Assembly: GCF_020360975.1 (NCBI RefSeq)
Contig: NW_025408677.1
Coordinates: 372,001-436,000, forward strand
Direction: 5' to 3'
Length of the DNA: 64,000 nt
Source: Hirsutella rhossiliensis
Lineage: Eukaryota > Ascomycota > Sordariomycetes > Hypocreales > Ophiocordycipitaceae
The notes under the pieces were generated by a model that saw only the letters and a program-made list of their open reading frames with translations, searched no databases and had not been told where the DNA came from. How positions within the stretch are numbered: the first letter of the stretch is position 1; each line of letters starts with the position of its first letter. Shown piece by piece: positions 39,945 to 49,383 of the stretch. The position numbers were made by a program, and so were the translations under genes.

Positions 39945-40150
39945 TTAGCCCGAAGGGCCAGACGCTGCCTGCGTCTCATCCCCAGGGTTCCGCGCCCGAC
40001 AGTTCCGGCTGTACGATTCGTGTGGTCCACCGCAGGGCACGCACTTTGGCACTGTCTCCTTGCATTCTCTGTGGTGATGTTCTGCTTTCGCGCATCTGCC
40101 ACATCTTTGCGGCTTCTTGCATGAAAACGCCTTGTGTCCCATCTCTTGAC
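39945..40150 (-). pseudogene. LINE-2 ORF1, C-terminal part
   Basis: Continues the knuckle cut by copia-4: CQEMGHKAFSCKK, then CGRCAKAEHHHREC and CVPCGGPHESYSRNC, ending ETQAASGPSG at 39945. Joined with 44938 upstream after removing copia-4 and one AGTTG, the three CCHC knuckles are complete as in LINE-1. Confidence 0.8.
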
Positions 40151-40155
40151 AGTTG

Positions 40156-40297
40156 TGTTGCGATTGAACTTACTTCTATTCAATTCTGTCTGACAGCTCT
40201 CAACATACATATATACATAGTGGCACGTCCGTGCCACTATCCAGTGACTCACCACTGCCTAAACATGTCTTGGTCCATGTCTCATATCAAGTCAACA
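40156..40297 (-). repeat. copia-4 3' LTR (142 bp)
   Basis: TGTTGCGATTG to ATCAAGTCAACA; contains TGGCACGTCCGTGCCA, an inverted repeat with 7-base arms. On the element's strand it is preceded by CTAGGGGAG, the likely polypurine tract (40298-40306). Confidence 0.95.
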
Positions 40298-40330
40298 CTC
40301 CCCTAGAGCTGTCAGACTTCAACTGCAACG

Positions 40331-42099
40331 CTATTCATAGCGTATGGGTCCAATTCCAATCCTCCTCCTGTTCCTCTCGAAAGCCTCCCTAGGCAGAGGC
40401 TTGGTCATCCCATCTGCTAGCATATTCTCCCCTGGAACCCAGTAGACTTGGATTCTCCCTTCCTTGACCTCATCAACGACGTGATGAAATGCTATATCAA
40501 CATGCTTGATTTTCGACGTGTTCGATACTCCTCGGGTCAGCTGTACAGCTCCCTTATTATCTCCAAGCAGTAGTGGCACTGTTTGCTCCCCCTTTCCTTC
40601 CAGTTCTGCAAGTAGTCGACGTCCCCAGAGGGCAGCTTTTGTGGCCTCCCCCATCCCAACATACTCTGCTTCTGTCGTAGATCTTGCCACTGATTTCATC
40701 TTCTTGCTATACGTCATGACGGCGCCTCCGTAGACCATAAAGACGAACCCCAGGATACTCTTCCGGTCCCTTGGATCAGTAGCGTAGTCGGTGTCAGAGA
40801 ACGCTTCCCCATCTTGCAGGCCTGCAGAGCCGACGTGCCCTTCGATGTTGTGGTCAATGGAATAATAGTCGATATCGCTGCCTTCGACTCCTTGTGCGTG
40901 CTCATTATTTCCGCCATATGTGATACCGTGGTGAATAGTCCTGCCGACATAACCCAATATTCGTAGCAAAGCTTTCCAGTGGTTCCAGCATGCCTCTACC
41001 GTGAAAGATGCCATTCTGTTAACTGCGAATATAATGTCGAACCTCGTATTGCATAGCCAAATCAGCTTTCCGAGCAATTCCACGTATTTCAACCATTCGT
41101 CATGGTTCAGAGGCCGTCCCGGTTCCTCAACGAGCTTCCGTATAGCTCCAGGTTCCATGGGGGTTGCGTGCTTCATTGAGTCGTCGTAGAGAAATTCTGC
41201 CACGATTTCCTTCGCAAATTGTGATTGATCAATCATCAGCTTTCCTTTGTGCCTTTGAATCCGAATTCCGAGAATGTTCTCTGCTTCTCCGAGGTCTTTC
41301 ATCTCAAATCTTCCCTTCAGCTTTTCCTTGACCCGTTCAATGGCATCCTCGTCCCCCCCTGTAATCATAAAGTCATCCACGTGCACGCCGATGATTACCC
41401 CCGACTCTGTATGTCTGAATATTGTCGGGTCCACTGTCATCGGTGAGAAACCAATCTCCTTGAGATATTCTGATATTAGCAAATACCACATCCTTGCAGC
41501 TTGCTTCAATCCGTACAAACTCTTCAGGATCTGAACGTATTTCCCGAAATATTGCTGGAGCTCAGTTGGCACTTTCATGAAGATCCTTTCCTTTAGGTCT
41601 GCTGCAAGGAACGCAGCCACAGCATCCATCTGGTATACCTTCCAGCCTTTCTTCGCCGCTAAAGCTAGAATGATCCTCATCGCATCGAGCCGGATCGTGG
41701 GTGCGAAGGTTTCTCGTAATTGATCCCGTGTTTCTGTGTGAACCCTCTCGCGACTAGACGTGCTTTATACCGTAGTATCTTCCCTTCTTTGTCTTTCTTG
41801 TGATCAAACACAAGCTTGGCATCAACTACTTCTTCTCCGTGCACGTCAACTTCGTTGATTTCCTCCGAGAATGTCTGTCGTCGAATGAGATTCTGAACTT
41901 CCTCATCTATAGCTCCTACCCATTGATCCTTCTCACTGCCTTCCATCGCCTGTCGGAAGGTAAGCTTTTTCGGGTCGAAGTCGTACAGGTCTGTATTAGG
42001 CTGGAGAAGCGTCCTTGCTACCATGGCTCTTTCCTTCCTGCCACTCTCCCTCGCTTCTTCAGACGTTCTGCCATGCGCTGTTCTTCTCTTTGCCGCCAT
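40331..42099 (-). pseudogene. copia-4 reverse transcriptase and RNase H
   Basis: 41677-42099 gives RT fingers (LVFDHKKDKEGKILRYKARL, VARGFTQKHGINYEK) and slips one frame in an A-run near 41715. 40331-41680 is an intact 449-residue frame: RT palm (YQMDAVAAFLAADLKERIFM, LYGLKQAARMWYLLI, catalytic GVHVDDFMITGG) and RNase H (FSDTDYATDPRDRKSILGF, STTEAEYVGMGEATKAALWG, DNKGAVQLTRG, HHVVDEVKEGRIQVYWVPG). All catalytic residues are present; only short slips stop it being one gene. Confidence 0.87.
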
Positions 42100-43165
42100 T
42101 CCAGCTCTGCTCGCTGCTTCTCTGCTCTTTTGAGTGCCACGGCCTCTCGTCGAATCTGGGATCTTGTTTTCGGCAGACTCCTTTCAGGAGAGGTTATATC
42201 CGCCTCCCCTGTATTGACAATGATTGTGTCTCCTTGGAGCTCTTCCTCCGAACCTGCAGTGTCTTGGTCGGTCGGGTTCCCATCCGCTGCTTCTCCGGCA
42301 TCCTCCCCAGCTTCTGTAGCTTCCTGGTCCGTAGTCCTATCCCTGACCGAATCTTCGGCATCAGAGTCATCATCAGTGAGCTCCCCTTGCTCCTTTTTCT
42401 CTTCCTTCTCATCGTCATACTGCGATTGTGATTCTTGGCTGATTTCATTGTCCATATACTTGCTCTCATCGAATTCCACGAATCGAACCTCGTGGACCTT
42501 CTTATCAGCTGGGTTCCAGACTAGATAGATTTTATCTGTCTCCTCTTTGTATCCAACAAAAACTCCTTGCCATGCTCTTTTCAGAAGCTTTGTTCTCTTT
42601 TCTTTGGGAATAAATACCCAGGCAGGACATCCGAACACTCTCAAGTGCCCTGATCTTGGCTTCTCTCCACGCCATAACTCCCATGGGCTTTAGCCATTCC
42701 CTGACAACTCCCTATTTCTCAGATAGGCCGCTGTTGCATTCGAAAACTCCCAGTATGCTGCCGGGAGGTCCATTTCGTGACGCATAGCAGACCCCTCTCT
42801 GATATGGTTCTCATGCTCCTCTCAGAGATACTATTCTCCGGGTGGTAGCCCACTGTTGGTTCGATCCGAATAGCTCTCCCCGTGCAAAATACCTTCATTG
42901 CCTCGTTTAGAAACTCCTTTCCGCGATCAAAGCGCATCGCCTTGACCTTTTCGCCTTTTCCGTACTCGCGACACTCCGCCTCTGCAACAACTACCCAGGC
43001 TTTGATCTTGTCGGTAATTCTCGTTTTGTCTCTAGAGAAATAAACCCAAACTCGCCCGGTAGCCTGATCGGTGATTGTCAGCATGTACTTCATTCCTTGA
43101 AGTGATAGCTCAACTGGCCCCAAAGATCTATATGGACTCTCCAGCTTTTCTGTCACCGCAGACAT
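42018..43165 (-). pseudogene. copia-4 integrase
   Basis: 42719-43165 carries the core: the first catalytic Asp (HIDLWG) is encoded near 43130 but one frame away from YMLTITDQATGRVWVYF, so a slip lies in the GGGGCC run there. The second Asp is in MRFDRGKEFLNEAM and the Glu in ENSISERSMRTISERG. After another frame change 42018-42644 holds the C-terminal region (MRVFGCPAWVFIPKEKRTKL, GVFVGYKEETDKIYLVWNP) and a long acidic linker. Confidence 0.8.
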
Positions 43166-44055
43166 TGGCTCCTTGAGACTTTTCTTGTCATTTTGGCCTC
43201 GGTGCAGCTTGAGCAGAATGACGGGCAGAATGAGTTGTCTCCGAGATCATCCATTACGGCGTTCAGTTTGCCCTCCATATGCTTTCCAGGGTGTCCCAGC
43301 CTAGCATGTAGTAGTCTTTCAGGCATCTTCAGGATTGACTTCAGCGCTACCCCGTTATCGCCACCCTTTTCTTGGATTGTATGGGCTCGGTGCCCTCTTG
43401 TCTGGCTCAAGCGCCACACCTTTTTATGTCTGTGGCCAAACATCACCTCCTCCTGATTTCTTGTCACCGTGACTGTCTTCCCCGGAGAGTCCACGACAAT
43501 ACATGCTCCCCTGTCTTCCAGTTCACCGACTGATAGCAGGCTGCTCGTCGCCTCCGGGATGTAGTGCACCCACGTACTATTGTCGACCTTGCTCTTCCTT
43601 TCTGTGAGACGTAAAAGATCCTCACATCTCCTTTCCCTCTTGAACGAACCTCGAGCCGTCTGCAATCTCAACACTTGTCTTTGTAGGGGACAACTTTGAG
43701 ATAAATTGGTCTTCCCTTGGGGTGATATGGACGGAAGCACAGCTGTCGAGATACCATTGTGGAGGGCTGTTGCTTTTGTGTTCGGAAGCAAGTAGGTAGA
43801 TCTCTCAGATTCACTACCACTGTCTTCAAGGATCCTGACCGCGTTTGCCTTTTCTGTGCTATCCATGGCCTCTCTCGCCTTCGCTTTTTCAGAGGCTAGC
43901 CAGGTCTTCCCTGCTTTGGTTTGGTGCCAAATTGCACAATCATGCTTGAAATGCATGCCGCCACAAGACCAGCACCCCCCTGCCTTCTTCAGATATTCCT
44001 CCTTGCTATCATCGCCACCATCCTGTGCTTTGGACCTGTTGTTCCCTTTTTCCAT
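43153..44055 (-). pseudogene. copia-4 Gag knuckle, protease region and pre-integrase
   Basis: The 300-residue frame shows a knuckle-like CWSCGGMHFKHDC, a region where the protease should lie (the active-site D-T/S-G is not in this frame; VRILEDSGSESERS is acidic and STAVLPSI follows), the copia segment STWVHYIPEATSSLLSVGEL, and the pre-integrase finger HARLGHPGKHMEGKL ... CSSCTEAKMTRKVS. A frameshift separates it from the core. Confidence 0.7.
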
Positions 44056-44693
44056 GCACTGCGGCCACGACCCGCGAATTGTGCGGTTTCTCCCTTGATT
44101 GTAGTATCGACGAGTTCCAACTCTTTGCTTTCCAGAGAGCTCTGCACCTTTTCCATTGTCAACGTCTCTGTCGAGGCGTTCAAGATCTCGACCGTAGTGT
44201 TAAAAGCGTCGTCCATGCTCATTTGCAAGAAGCAAATCAATAGCTGTTCATGGATAACAATGTCCTTGTCTTGGCTATTAATCTGAGCTCGAAGTCGCTT
44301 TAGGTCGTCGACCTTCTCCTGCACAGTTCTATTCGTCTGCGTACTAACGTCGTATAGCATTCGGATCAGCTGTCGAAGGCGCGCTTTGTTCGATGTCGCA
44401 TATCGCTTAACGAGGACTGATAAATTGCTCGTGGATCGGTGAGATGGTTGACTGAGTTCTTGTGGATCTGGTCAATACTCTGTCGTATTTTCATTCTCGC
44501 GAGAGACATTTTTAATGTCCGCAGCATTCTCTCCTGGCGTTGATAAATCGGACGATTCCGCTGTTGCCTTACCGGTGACGCAGCTCATAAGATCGTCACT
44601 CAACAAGTTATCTTCAAGATCCATCTTCCAGCTGTCAAAGGAGTCTCTTCCATCAAGGATGGTTCCTTTGTAGTCTTTCTTGCCCATAGTGCC
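43989..44693 (-). pseudogene. copia-4 Gag N-terminal and core
   Basis: Starts MGKKDYKGTILDGRDSFDSW at 44687 and stops at 44472 (ENENTTEY). Sense resumes in 44360-43989 (TQTNRTVQEKVDDLKRLRAQ, EQLLICFLQMSMDDAFNTTV, TIKGETAQFAGRGRSAWKKG). At least one frame change lies between 44361 and 44472. The zinc knuckle follows in the next frame. Confidence 0.75.
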
Positions 44694-44780
44694 GGGTCTT
44701 TGCTGTCAACCGTCGATTCTTGACGAAAAAGTGTTCTCATATGCCGAGTTCAATCGTGCAGTGGAAGGATAATAAAAGCA

Positions 44781-44795
44781 ACCGGGTGCATAACC
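44781..44795 (-). promoter_or_regulatory. copia-4 primer-binding site, Met half-tRNA type
   Basis: The element's strand reads GGTTATGCACCCGGT directly after the 5' LTR. This resembles the copia-type site complementary to the anticodon arm of methionine tRNA (ending CATAACC), used with a cleaved tRNA half in Ty1/copia elements. One loop base departs from the usual tRNA, so the assignment is moderate. Confidence 0.5.
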
Positions 44796-44937
44796 TGTTG
44801 CGATTGAACTTACTTCTATTCAATTCTGTCTGACAGCTCTCAACATACATATATACATAGTGGCACGTCCGTGCCACTATCCAGTGACTCACCACTGCCT
44901 AAACATGTCTTGGTCCATGTCTCATATCAAGTCAACA
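44796..44937 (-). repeat. copia-4 5' LTR (142 bp)
   Basis: Identical to 40156-40297 by eye. Followed on the element's strand by the primer-binding site at 44781-44795 and by Gag. Confidence 0.95.
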
Positions 44938-46082
44938 AGTTGAAGCACTGAATCGGTCCTACGCGGCGTTCAAAAACATTGGTGCAGGCGGACTCTCCCG
45001 CAACATCGAACCACACGCCGTCCAGAAGTCTTTGCGCGTCACTCTCTTTAGTGACATAGATCACCATTGACCCGTACGCTTTGGCTTTCTCTCTGTTGCT
45101 AAGCCAGGTGATCTTGGCAATCGTGACGTAATTCTCGGCTCCGAGCGCCTCAGCTGCGCCCGGCAGAACGTTGCCTTCGGCGTCCAGCACTGCGGTACGC
45201 TTGGTGTTGTCGACTTTGACAGGGTAAAGCTGATCTCTCAGTACCCTGGCTCCCGAAGTTACCGTCTTCTGCGCTGCTTCCTTGACCTGCTTCAACTCGG
45301 TTTGGTCTCTGCATAAAATTTTGATCCGGTCGGGGTTTCGAGCGTCTGTCACGACCGCTGCGCATTTCCAAGTCTCCTGCCTCTGACTCTTTCTCATGTC
45401 GCTCTCTATGGCCTTTCGGATGTTGCCGATCTGCGTCTGGCACCTGTTCGCTTCTTCGACTCGTGATGTGTCCACCGTACAGTAGAGACTATCGCTGACG
45501 GCTGTTCGTGCCGATTTAGCTGCTGGTACGGTGCCCCGGTTCATTGTCTGGATCGTCGGCGATGACCCTGCAGCGCTCGCATACGACATCTGCGGACTGC
45601 TCTGCAGAGAAGATGCGGCGTAGCCAGGGTCTCTAACTGCGCTCGGATGTGACGAAGCTCATCTCTCATCTCTTTCCTTGTTGATCCATTTCCTGGATCA
45701 TCTGCTGTTGCTTGGATATGATCTCGTTTTGCGCATCTATCGCTCGGCTGAGCTTTTGCGTTTCTTGACGTGACTCGCTCAAGAGTTCGAGAACTTTCTG
45801 GAGCATGGCTCGGCCTTCGTTCGCGCCACTGCTGCTGCTGGCAACTTTGCGCCGCTCAGTCGCGTCACTGATGGCGACATCATCCGAGGCAATGCGTGTT
45901 GCAAGCCTAGTTGCGCGTGTTGTCTTCTCCGCCAGATCGTCGGGCTGTCGCGCGGCTTCTCGAATTTTGGTGCTTGGCCTCACGACGCGTGTCGATCTTT
46001 TCGCGGGTGTCGACGCAGGCGACGCGCTTCGCCCCACCATGATCACGGCCTCAGCCGGCGTCTCCATGATGAGGCCCCTCAA
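44938..46082 (-). pseudogene. LINE-2 ORF1, N-terminal part
   Basis: Met 46082 starts MRGLIMETPAEAVIMVGRSA; a coiled coil follows (MLQKVLELLSESRQETQKL, SRAIDAQNEIISKQQQM), then a one-base frame change near 45670 (EMRDELRHIRAQLETL) and the middle domain (WKCAAVVTDARNPDRIKILC, ITWLSNREKAKAYGSMVIY). It ends IQCFN at the copia-4 junction, inside the first zinc knuckle. ORF1 proteins bind LINE RNA. Confidence 0.8.
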
Positions 46083-46100
46083 TGCCTAGCTGGCGTTCGC

Positions 46101-46516
46101 TCAAACTCGCTCTGTTCAATGGAGGACTCTCGTTCAGTTTGGTATCACTGCTCCAAAATATGTCCCAGAATGTCGGTGTGTGTGTGTGTTTATTACGCCC
46201 GGAGAATGACTCTAATAGGGCCTAGACCTTCTGACTATTGACGCTTCGATACACTGATGCATGACACCCCAAGCCCCACGGATCTGCTTACGCTGCGCCA
46301 ACCATTCCACTGGTTCACGAAGGAATACGTAAAGAAATTCTGAGCATTGTGTTCCGGAGCTTCGCTACGAGTGGCGTTCATCGCCTGTAGCAGGTCTTGG
46401 CTGCAGTGTGTTGACTTACCAATGGCTGACGGGCCGTGTTGGTGGGGCTGGCCGGTCGTCCATACAGCCCGTGTAAGGAGCGCCCGTGTAGTAAAGTGGT
46501 TGGGCCCGTATATCAA
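46101..46516 (-). mobile_element. LINE 3' end fragment, possibly ORF2 C-terminus and 3' UTR
   Basis: Minus-strand 46516-46315 contains MNATRSEAPEHNAQNFFTY and SFVNQWNGW, which read like the end of LINE ORF2; I cannot confirm the domain. 46305-46175 is similar to LINE-2's 3' UTR, and a (CA)n run with AATAAA lies at 46165-46185. The 5' start of LINE-2 follows at once, so two LINE copies stand head to tail. Confidence 0.5.
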
Positions 46517-48489
46517 TTGCCATTCGACTTACGTCTCTACCACATTTCGCAACCATCTGCTGAAGATACACACGATAGACGTCGCTGGTCTTGAGTCAAC
46601 CCTGACCAAGAAAACATGTCATAACCTTCTGAAAGACGCTTTCAACAAAGCCGGAGAGGTTGATCTTGTCAAGTTTCAGGAAAGAGAAGAGCAGGGTTTG
46701 CGAAAGGCAATCAATCCGAAGGCCGCAATGGAAGCTTTGGTTCAGCTTGTCACCGTGCGAAACCTCCCATATAACTGCAATACCTGGCCTGAGTTTCATG
46801 CTTTGCTCATGGCAGCGAATTCCACTGCGGAAGGGCTGATCAGCACCTCACATGGCCACATTCAAAAGCTTTGCATGAACTCCTATGCAATCCATAAAGA
46901 TATCTTACGAAAACGGCTTCAATCTTCGCCCTCCAAGCTTCACCTCTCTGCCGACGTATGGAGCGCGCCGAATCACAAAGGTTTCCTCGGAATATGTGTC
47001 CAGTTCATGCAGGACGACCAAAGAAACCCTTCTCAAGCATTGCTGGCTTTACCTGAGCTTCCTGGCATCGATGGTCCCGGTAGTCACGGTGGAGGTGAAC
47101 AATGGAAGCTGCTTCAACCAGTCATTGAGGACTACGGCATATCAAGTCTGCTAGGGTACTTCACAGGAGACAACCACGGTTCCAATGATGTGCTTTGCCG
47201 CCTGATGAGCAGCTTTCTAGAGAGTCAAGGCATCGCATGGAATGCAAAGCATCGACGGATCCGCTGCCATGGCCATGTGGTCAATCTTTGCGTCCAGGCT
47301 TTTCTTTTCATGGACAACAAAGAGGCCGTACTCGAGGCATGTAGACAGATTGAGGAGATGGATGAAGCGCCGTGCGACTTGGACATGATGCAAGGGTGGA
47401 AGAAGCGGAAGGAACGTGGCTGGAGCCAACTTGGTCCGCTCGGCAAGGTGCATAATATTGCGGTTCATATCAGAGCCAACGATTACAGGTACAACACTTT
47501 CCGTCAGCGTGCAGGGAAGGTTCTCGGGCTCGACAACGACACACGCTGGAACTCTTAGTTCCTCCTACTGGATACTGCTCTTGAAAAGGAGGAGCACGTC
47601 AAGTGGTATCAAGACAAATACTACGAGACACTTGTCAATGACTATCTGGCACCTCGAGACTGGCAAGCCCTTCGAGATATAAGAAACTTCTTGCAGCCAT
47701 TCTGGAGAATAACACTCCTTACTGAGGGCTATCGCTCAACACTAGACCGCACGCTCTTCACGATGGATGTCCTTCATAAACACTACCAGCAAGCTTTCGA
47801 GAAATACAAGCTCAATCAACAACTTCTCGGCCCGGTGCTGACCAGCTGGCACGTTTTCGACAAATATTATCGGCTTTCTGACGAGACCCCGGCATACGGT
47901 GCAGCCCTGATTCTTCATCCGTCTCGAGGAAAGGCTCATATTGAGAAAAACTGGCCCAAGTCATGGCATAAAAGAACCTTCGACGCAGTGAGAAACCTCT
48001 GGGAAGAAGAGTACATGGATCTGCCGACAATTTCTGTCACGCCTTCCAAGGTTTCAGTACTGCAACAGGACGAGTACGACTTACTCGCACAGGAACTCGA
48101 TGTCATAGGCAAGGGACCAGACGCAGACGAGTACGAAGCCTTCACATCGCAGTCGCCTATTCAGATTGACGGTTCACCACTTTCCTGGTGGCATCGTGAT
48201 GAACACCGTGAACGTTTCTCGGTTGTCCAAGATGGCGATAGACATACTCTCAATACCCGCCATGTCTGCGGACCCAGAGCGCACATTCTCAGGCGCAAGG
48301 CGCACTATCTCTTGGGATCGAATGCTTCTCGGAGCATCGACAGTCGAGAGAGGAGAGTGCCTGAAAAGCTGGATCCGCAGCGGCATCACGGCAGGGTTAC
48401 GAATAGAGGAGGTTGAGCAATACGGGTCCGAGTCGGCCGAAGAGTGCAGTAATAACACCCCCTTGGGCACGGGAAGTATGACCCAATGA
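46510..48489 (+). pseudogene. hAT-2 transposase, one stop and one frameshift
   Basis: BED-like finger (YVSTTFRNHLLKIHTI), RNase H-like core with first Asp (LHLSADVWSAPNHKGFLGI), second Asp (LLGYFTGDNHGSNDVLC), CxxH-type motif (IRCHGHVVNLCVQAF) and DNDTRWNS. A single TAG at 47557-47559 stands where a Trp codon is expected. The frame continues (FLLLDTALEKEEHVKWYQD, YGAALILHPSRGKAHIEKNW, LSWWHRDEH) to a frameshift near 48215, then the dimerisation domain (MAIDILSIPAMSADPERTFS). Two point lesions only, so it is fairly young. Confidence 0.85.
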
Positions 48490-48537
48490 CGTCATTTCTT
48501 GTATGGGCAATATATGGTTTAGTTCACCATATGAAAA

Positions 48538-49071
48538 CCCCTCGTGGCGTAGTGGTCATACGCTTTGGAGGCCGCCCTCGTGGCGGAGTCGGTTCGAATC
48601 CGGCCGGGGGCACGACCTTTGGGGGGAGGTCGAGACCGGCAGACTAGCCCATCCTGCCTTACCAAATGGGGAACACAGTCTCTAGGGACCTGGGTCATCC
48701 CTAGCGGGGGCGCTCCCGTCATTTTACCGCCGCCTCGAAGCACCCGTGTGGGCGACATCACACGCATGCGGACGACCTCGCCCGACGGTCGAAAAATCCT
48801 TGGGCCGCCTGCGCAGCGCGTCAGCCACGCAACCAACACCTCAACAACGCCGCAAACTCTCAACGTCACCGAGTCCAACCCCTACGATATACACCAACCA
48901 CGATAGGCGACAAGATGCTCAACGTTGAAAGACATACGCGCAGACAAGATGGTAGAATACGGGTTTTCATCCCGGGCTTCGGCTATAGGGTTTTTCCTGT
49001 ATTGGTAACGAATAGAGGCTCTAGGGCTACGGCCGGCTAGTGTAATAAACTACTACTACTACTACTACTAC
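48538..49071 (+). mobile_element. tRNA-derived SINE (534 bp)
   Basis: The head carries an RNA polymerase III A box TGGCGTAGTGG (48545-48555) and a perfect B box GGTTCGAATCC (48591-48601), as in tRNA genes, but the stems do not pair as a working tRNA. A unique body follows, and the 3' end is TAATAAA then (CTA)n at about 49044-49070. It is flanked by a perfect 13-bp duplication CACCATATGAAAA (48525-48537 and 49072-49084), which proves retrotransposition into hAT-2. It encodes no protein and must depend on a LINE. Confidence 0.85.
48545..48601 (+). promoter_or_regulatory. Internal Pol III promoter of the SINE (A and B boxes)
   Basis: A box TGGCGTAGTGG and B box GGTTCGAATCC, 35 bases apart, match the eukaryotic tRNA-type internal promoter. 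Confidence 0.8.
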
Positions 49072-49094
49072 CACCATATGAAAATAAATCATAC

Positions 49095-49144
49095 TGTGGA
49101 TAGGCTAACTGAGGCTCAGTTGGGTCTTTGATCGATGATCGTGT
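49095..49144 (-). repeat. Split solo copia LTR, left part (50 bp)
   Basis: TGTGGATAGGCTAACTGAGG to GATCGTGT matches the first 50 bases of the copia-3 LTR at 37796. It is flanked on the left by CATAC (49090-49094). The match stops at the Helitron boundary and resumes at 59325. Confidence 0.9.
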
Positions 49145-49383
49145 GCCTTGAGGAACGAAAGGCCTTCTAACGTGCCCCGCAGACCCCGCCCTCTCCCCCC
49201 AAAAGTTCTCCGCCCCTTGATTGGTCCCTTGTGATTGGTCCCTCCTTGCCTCCCTCCTCGTTGGTCGCTGCCCTTCCCCGGCTTCTGTTGCCTTTTCGCG
49301 TGCCTTATCCCACCACTAGGCGCCTCCCACCCTGTCTGCCGCCTGCCGACTCTTCCCGCCTGCCGAACTCTTCATCGCGTCAC
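49145..49383. other. Helitron left end, noncoding
   Basis: Tip GCCTTGAGGAACGAAAGGC can fold with a 5-bp stem (GCCTT/AAGGC). The following 200 bases are C-rich and hold no gene; they form the 3' side of the Rep/helicase gene. Confidence 0.6.

Larger units (their letters stand above)
40156..44937 (-). mobile_element. copia-4: recent Ty1/copia insertion with identical LTRs
   Basis: LTRs 40156-40297 and 44796-44937 (142 bp) are identical by eye, and the element is flanked by a perfect 5-bp duplication AGTTG (40151-40155 and 44938-44942). The minus strand reads Gag, protease region, integrase, RT, RNase H. Different family from copia-1, -2 and -3. Identical LTRs indicate a very young copy, yet several 1-nt frameshifts break the polyprotein. 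Confidence 0.95.
39600..46100 (-). mobile_element. LINE-2: Tad-like LINE with ORF1 and 3' UTR only, split by copia-4
   Basis: On the minus strand ORF1 starts at 46082, is interrupted at 44937 by copia-4, resumes at 40150 and ends at 39945. After about 150 bases comes a segment (39649-39775) similar to the LINE 3' end at 46175-46305 (shared GGGCCTAGAC and AAGCCCCACGG words). No endonuclease or reverse transcriptase is seen between them. The copy therefore looks internally deleted, keeping ORF1 and the 3' end. Confidence 0.65.
46510..49094 (+). mobile_element. hAT-2 DNA transposon containing a SINE
   Basis: Plus-strand hAT transposase from BED-like finger to dimerisation domain. The left side abuts a LINE 3' end. 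The right side is interrupted by the SINE (48538-49071), and a short tail 49072-49094 follows before the solo copia LTR. Terminal inverted repeats were not identified. Confidence 0.75.

Noticed and set aside
48538..48612. A functional tRNA gene
   Set aside because: A and B boxes are perfect, but the acceptor and anticodon stems do not pair, and the segment is the head of a retroposed SINE with target duplications.
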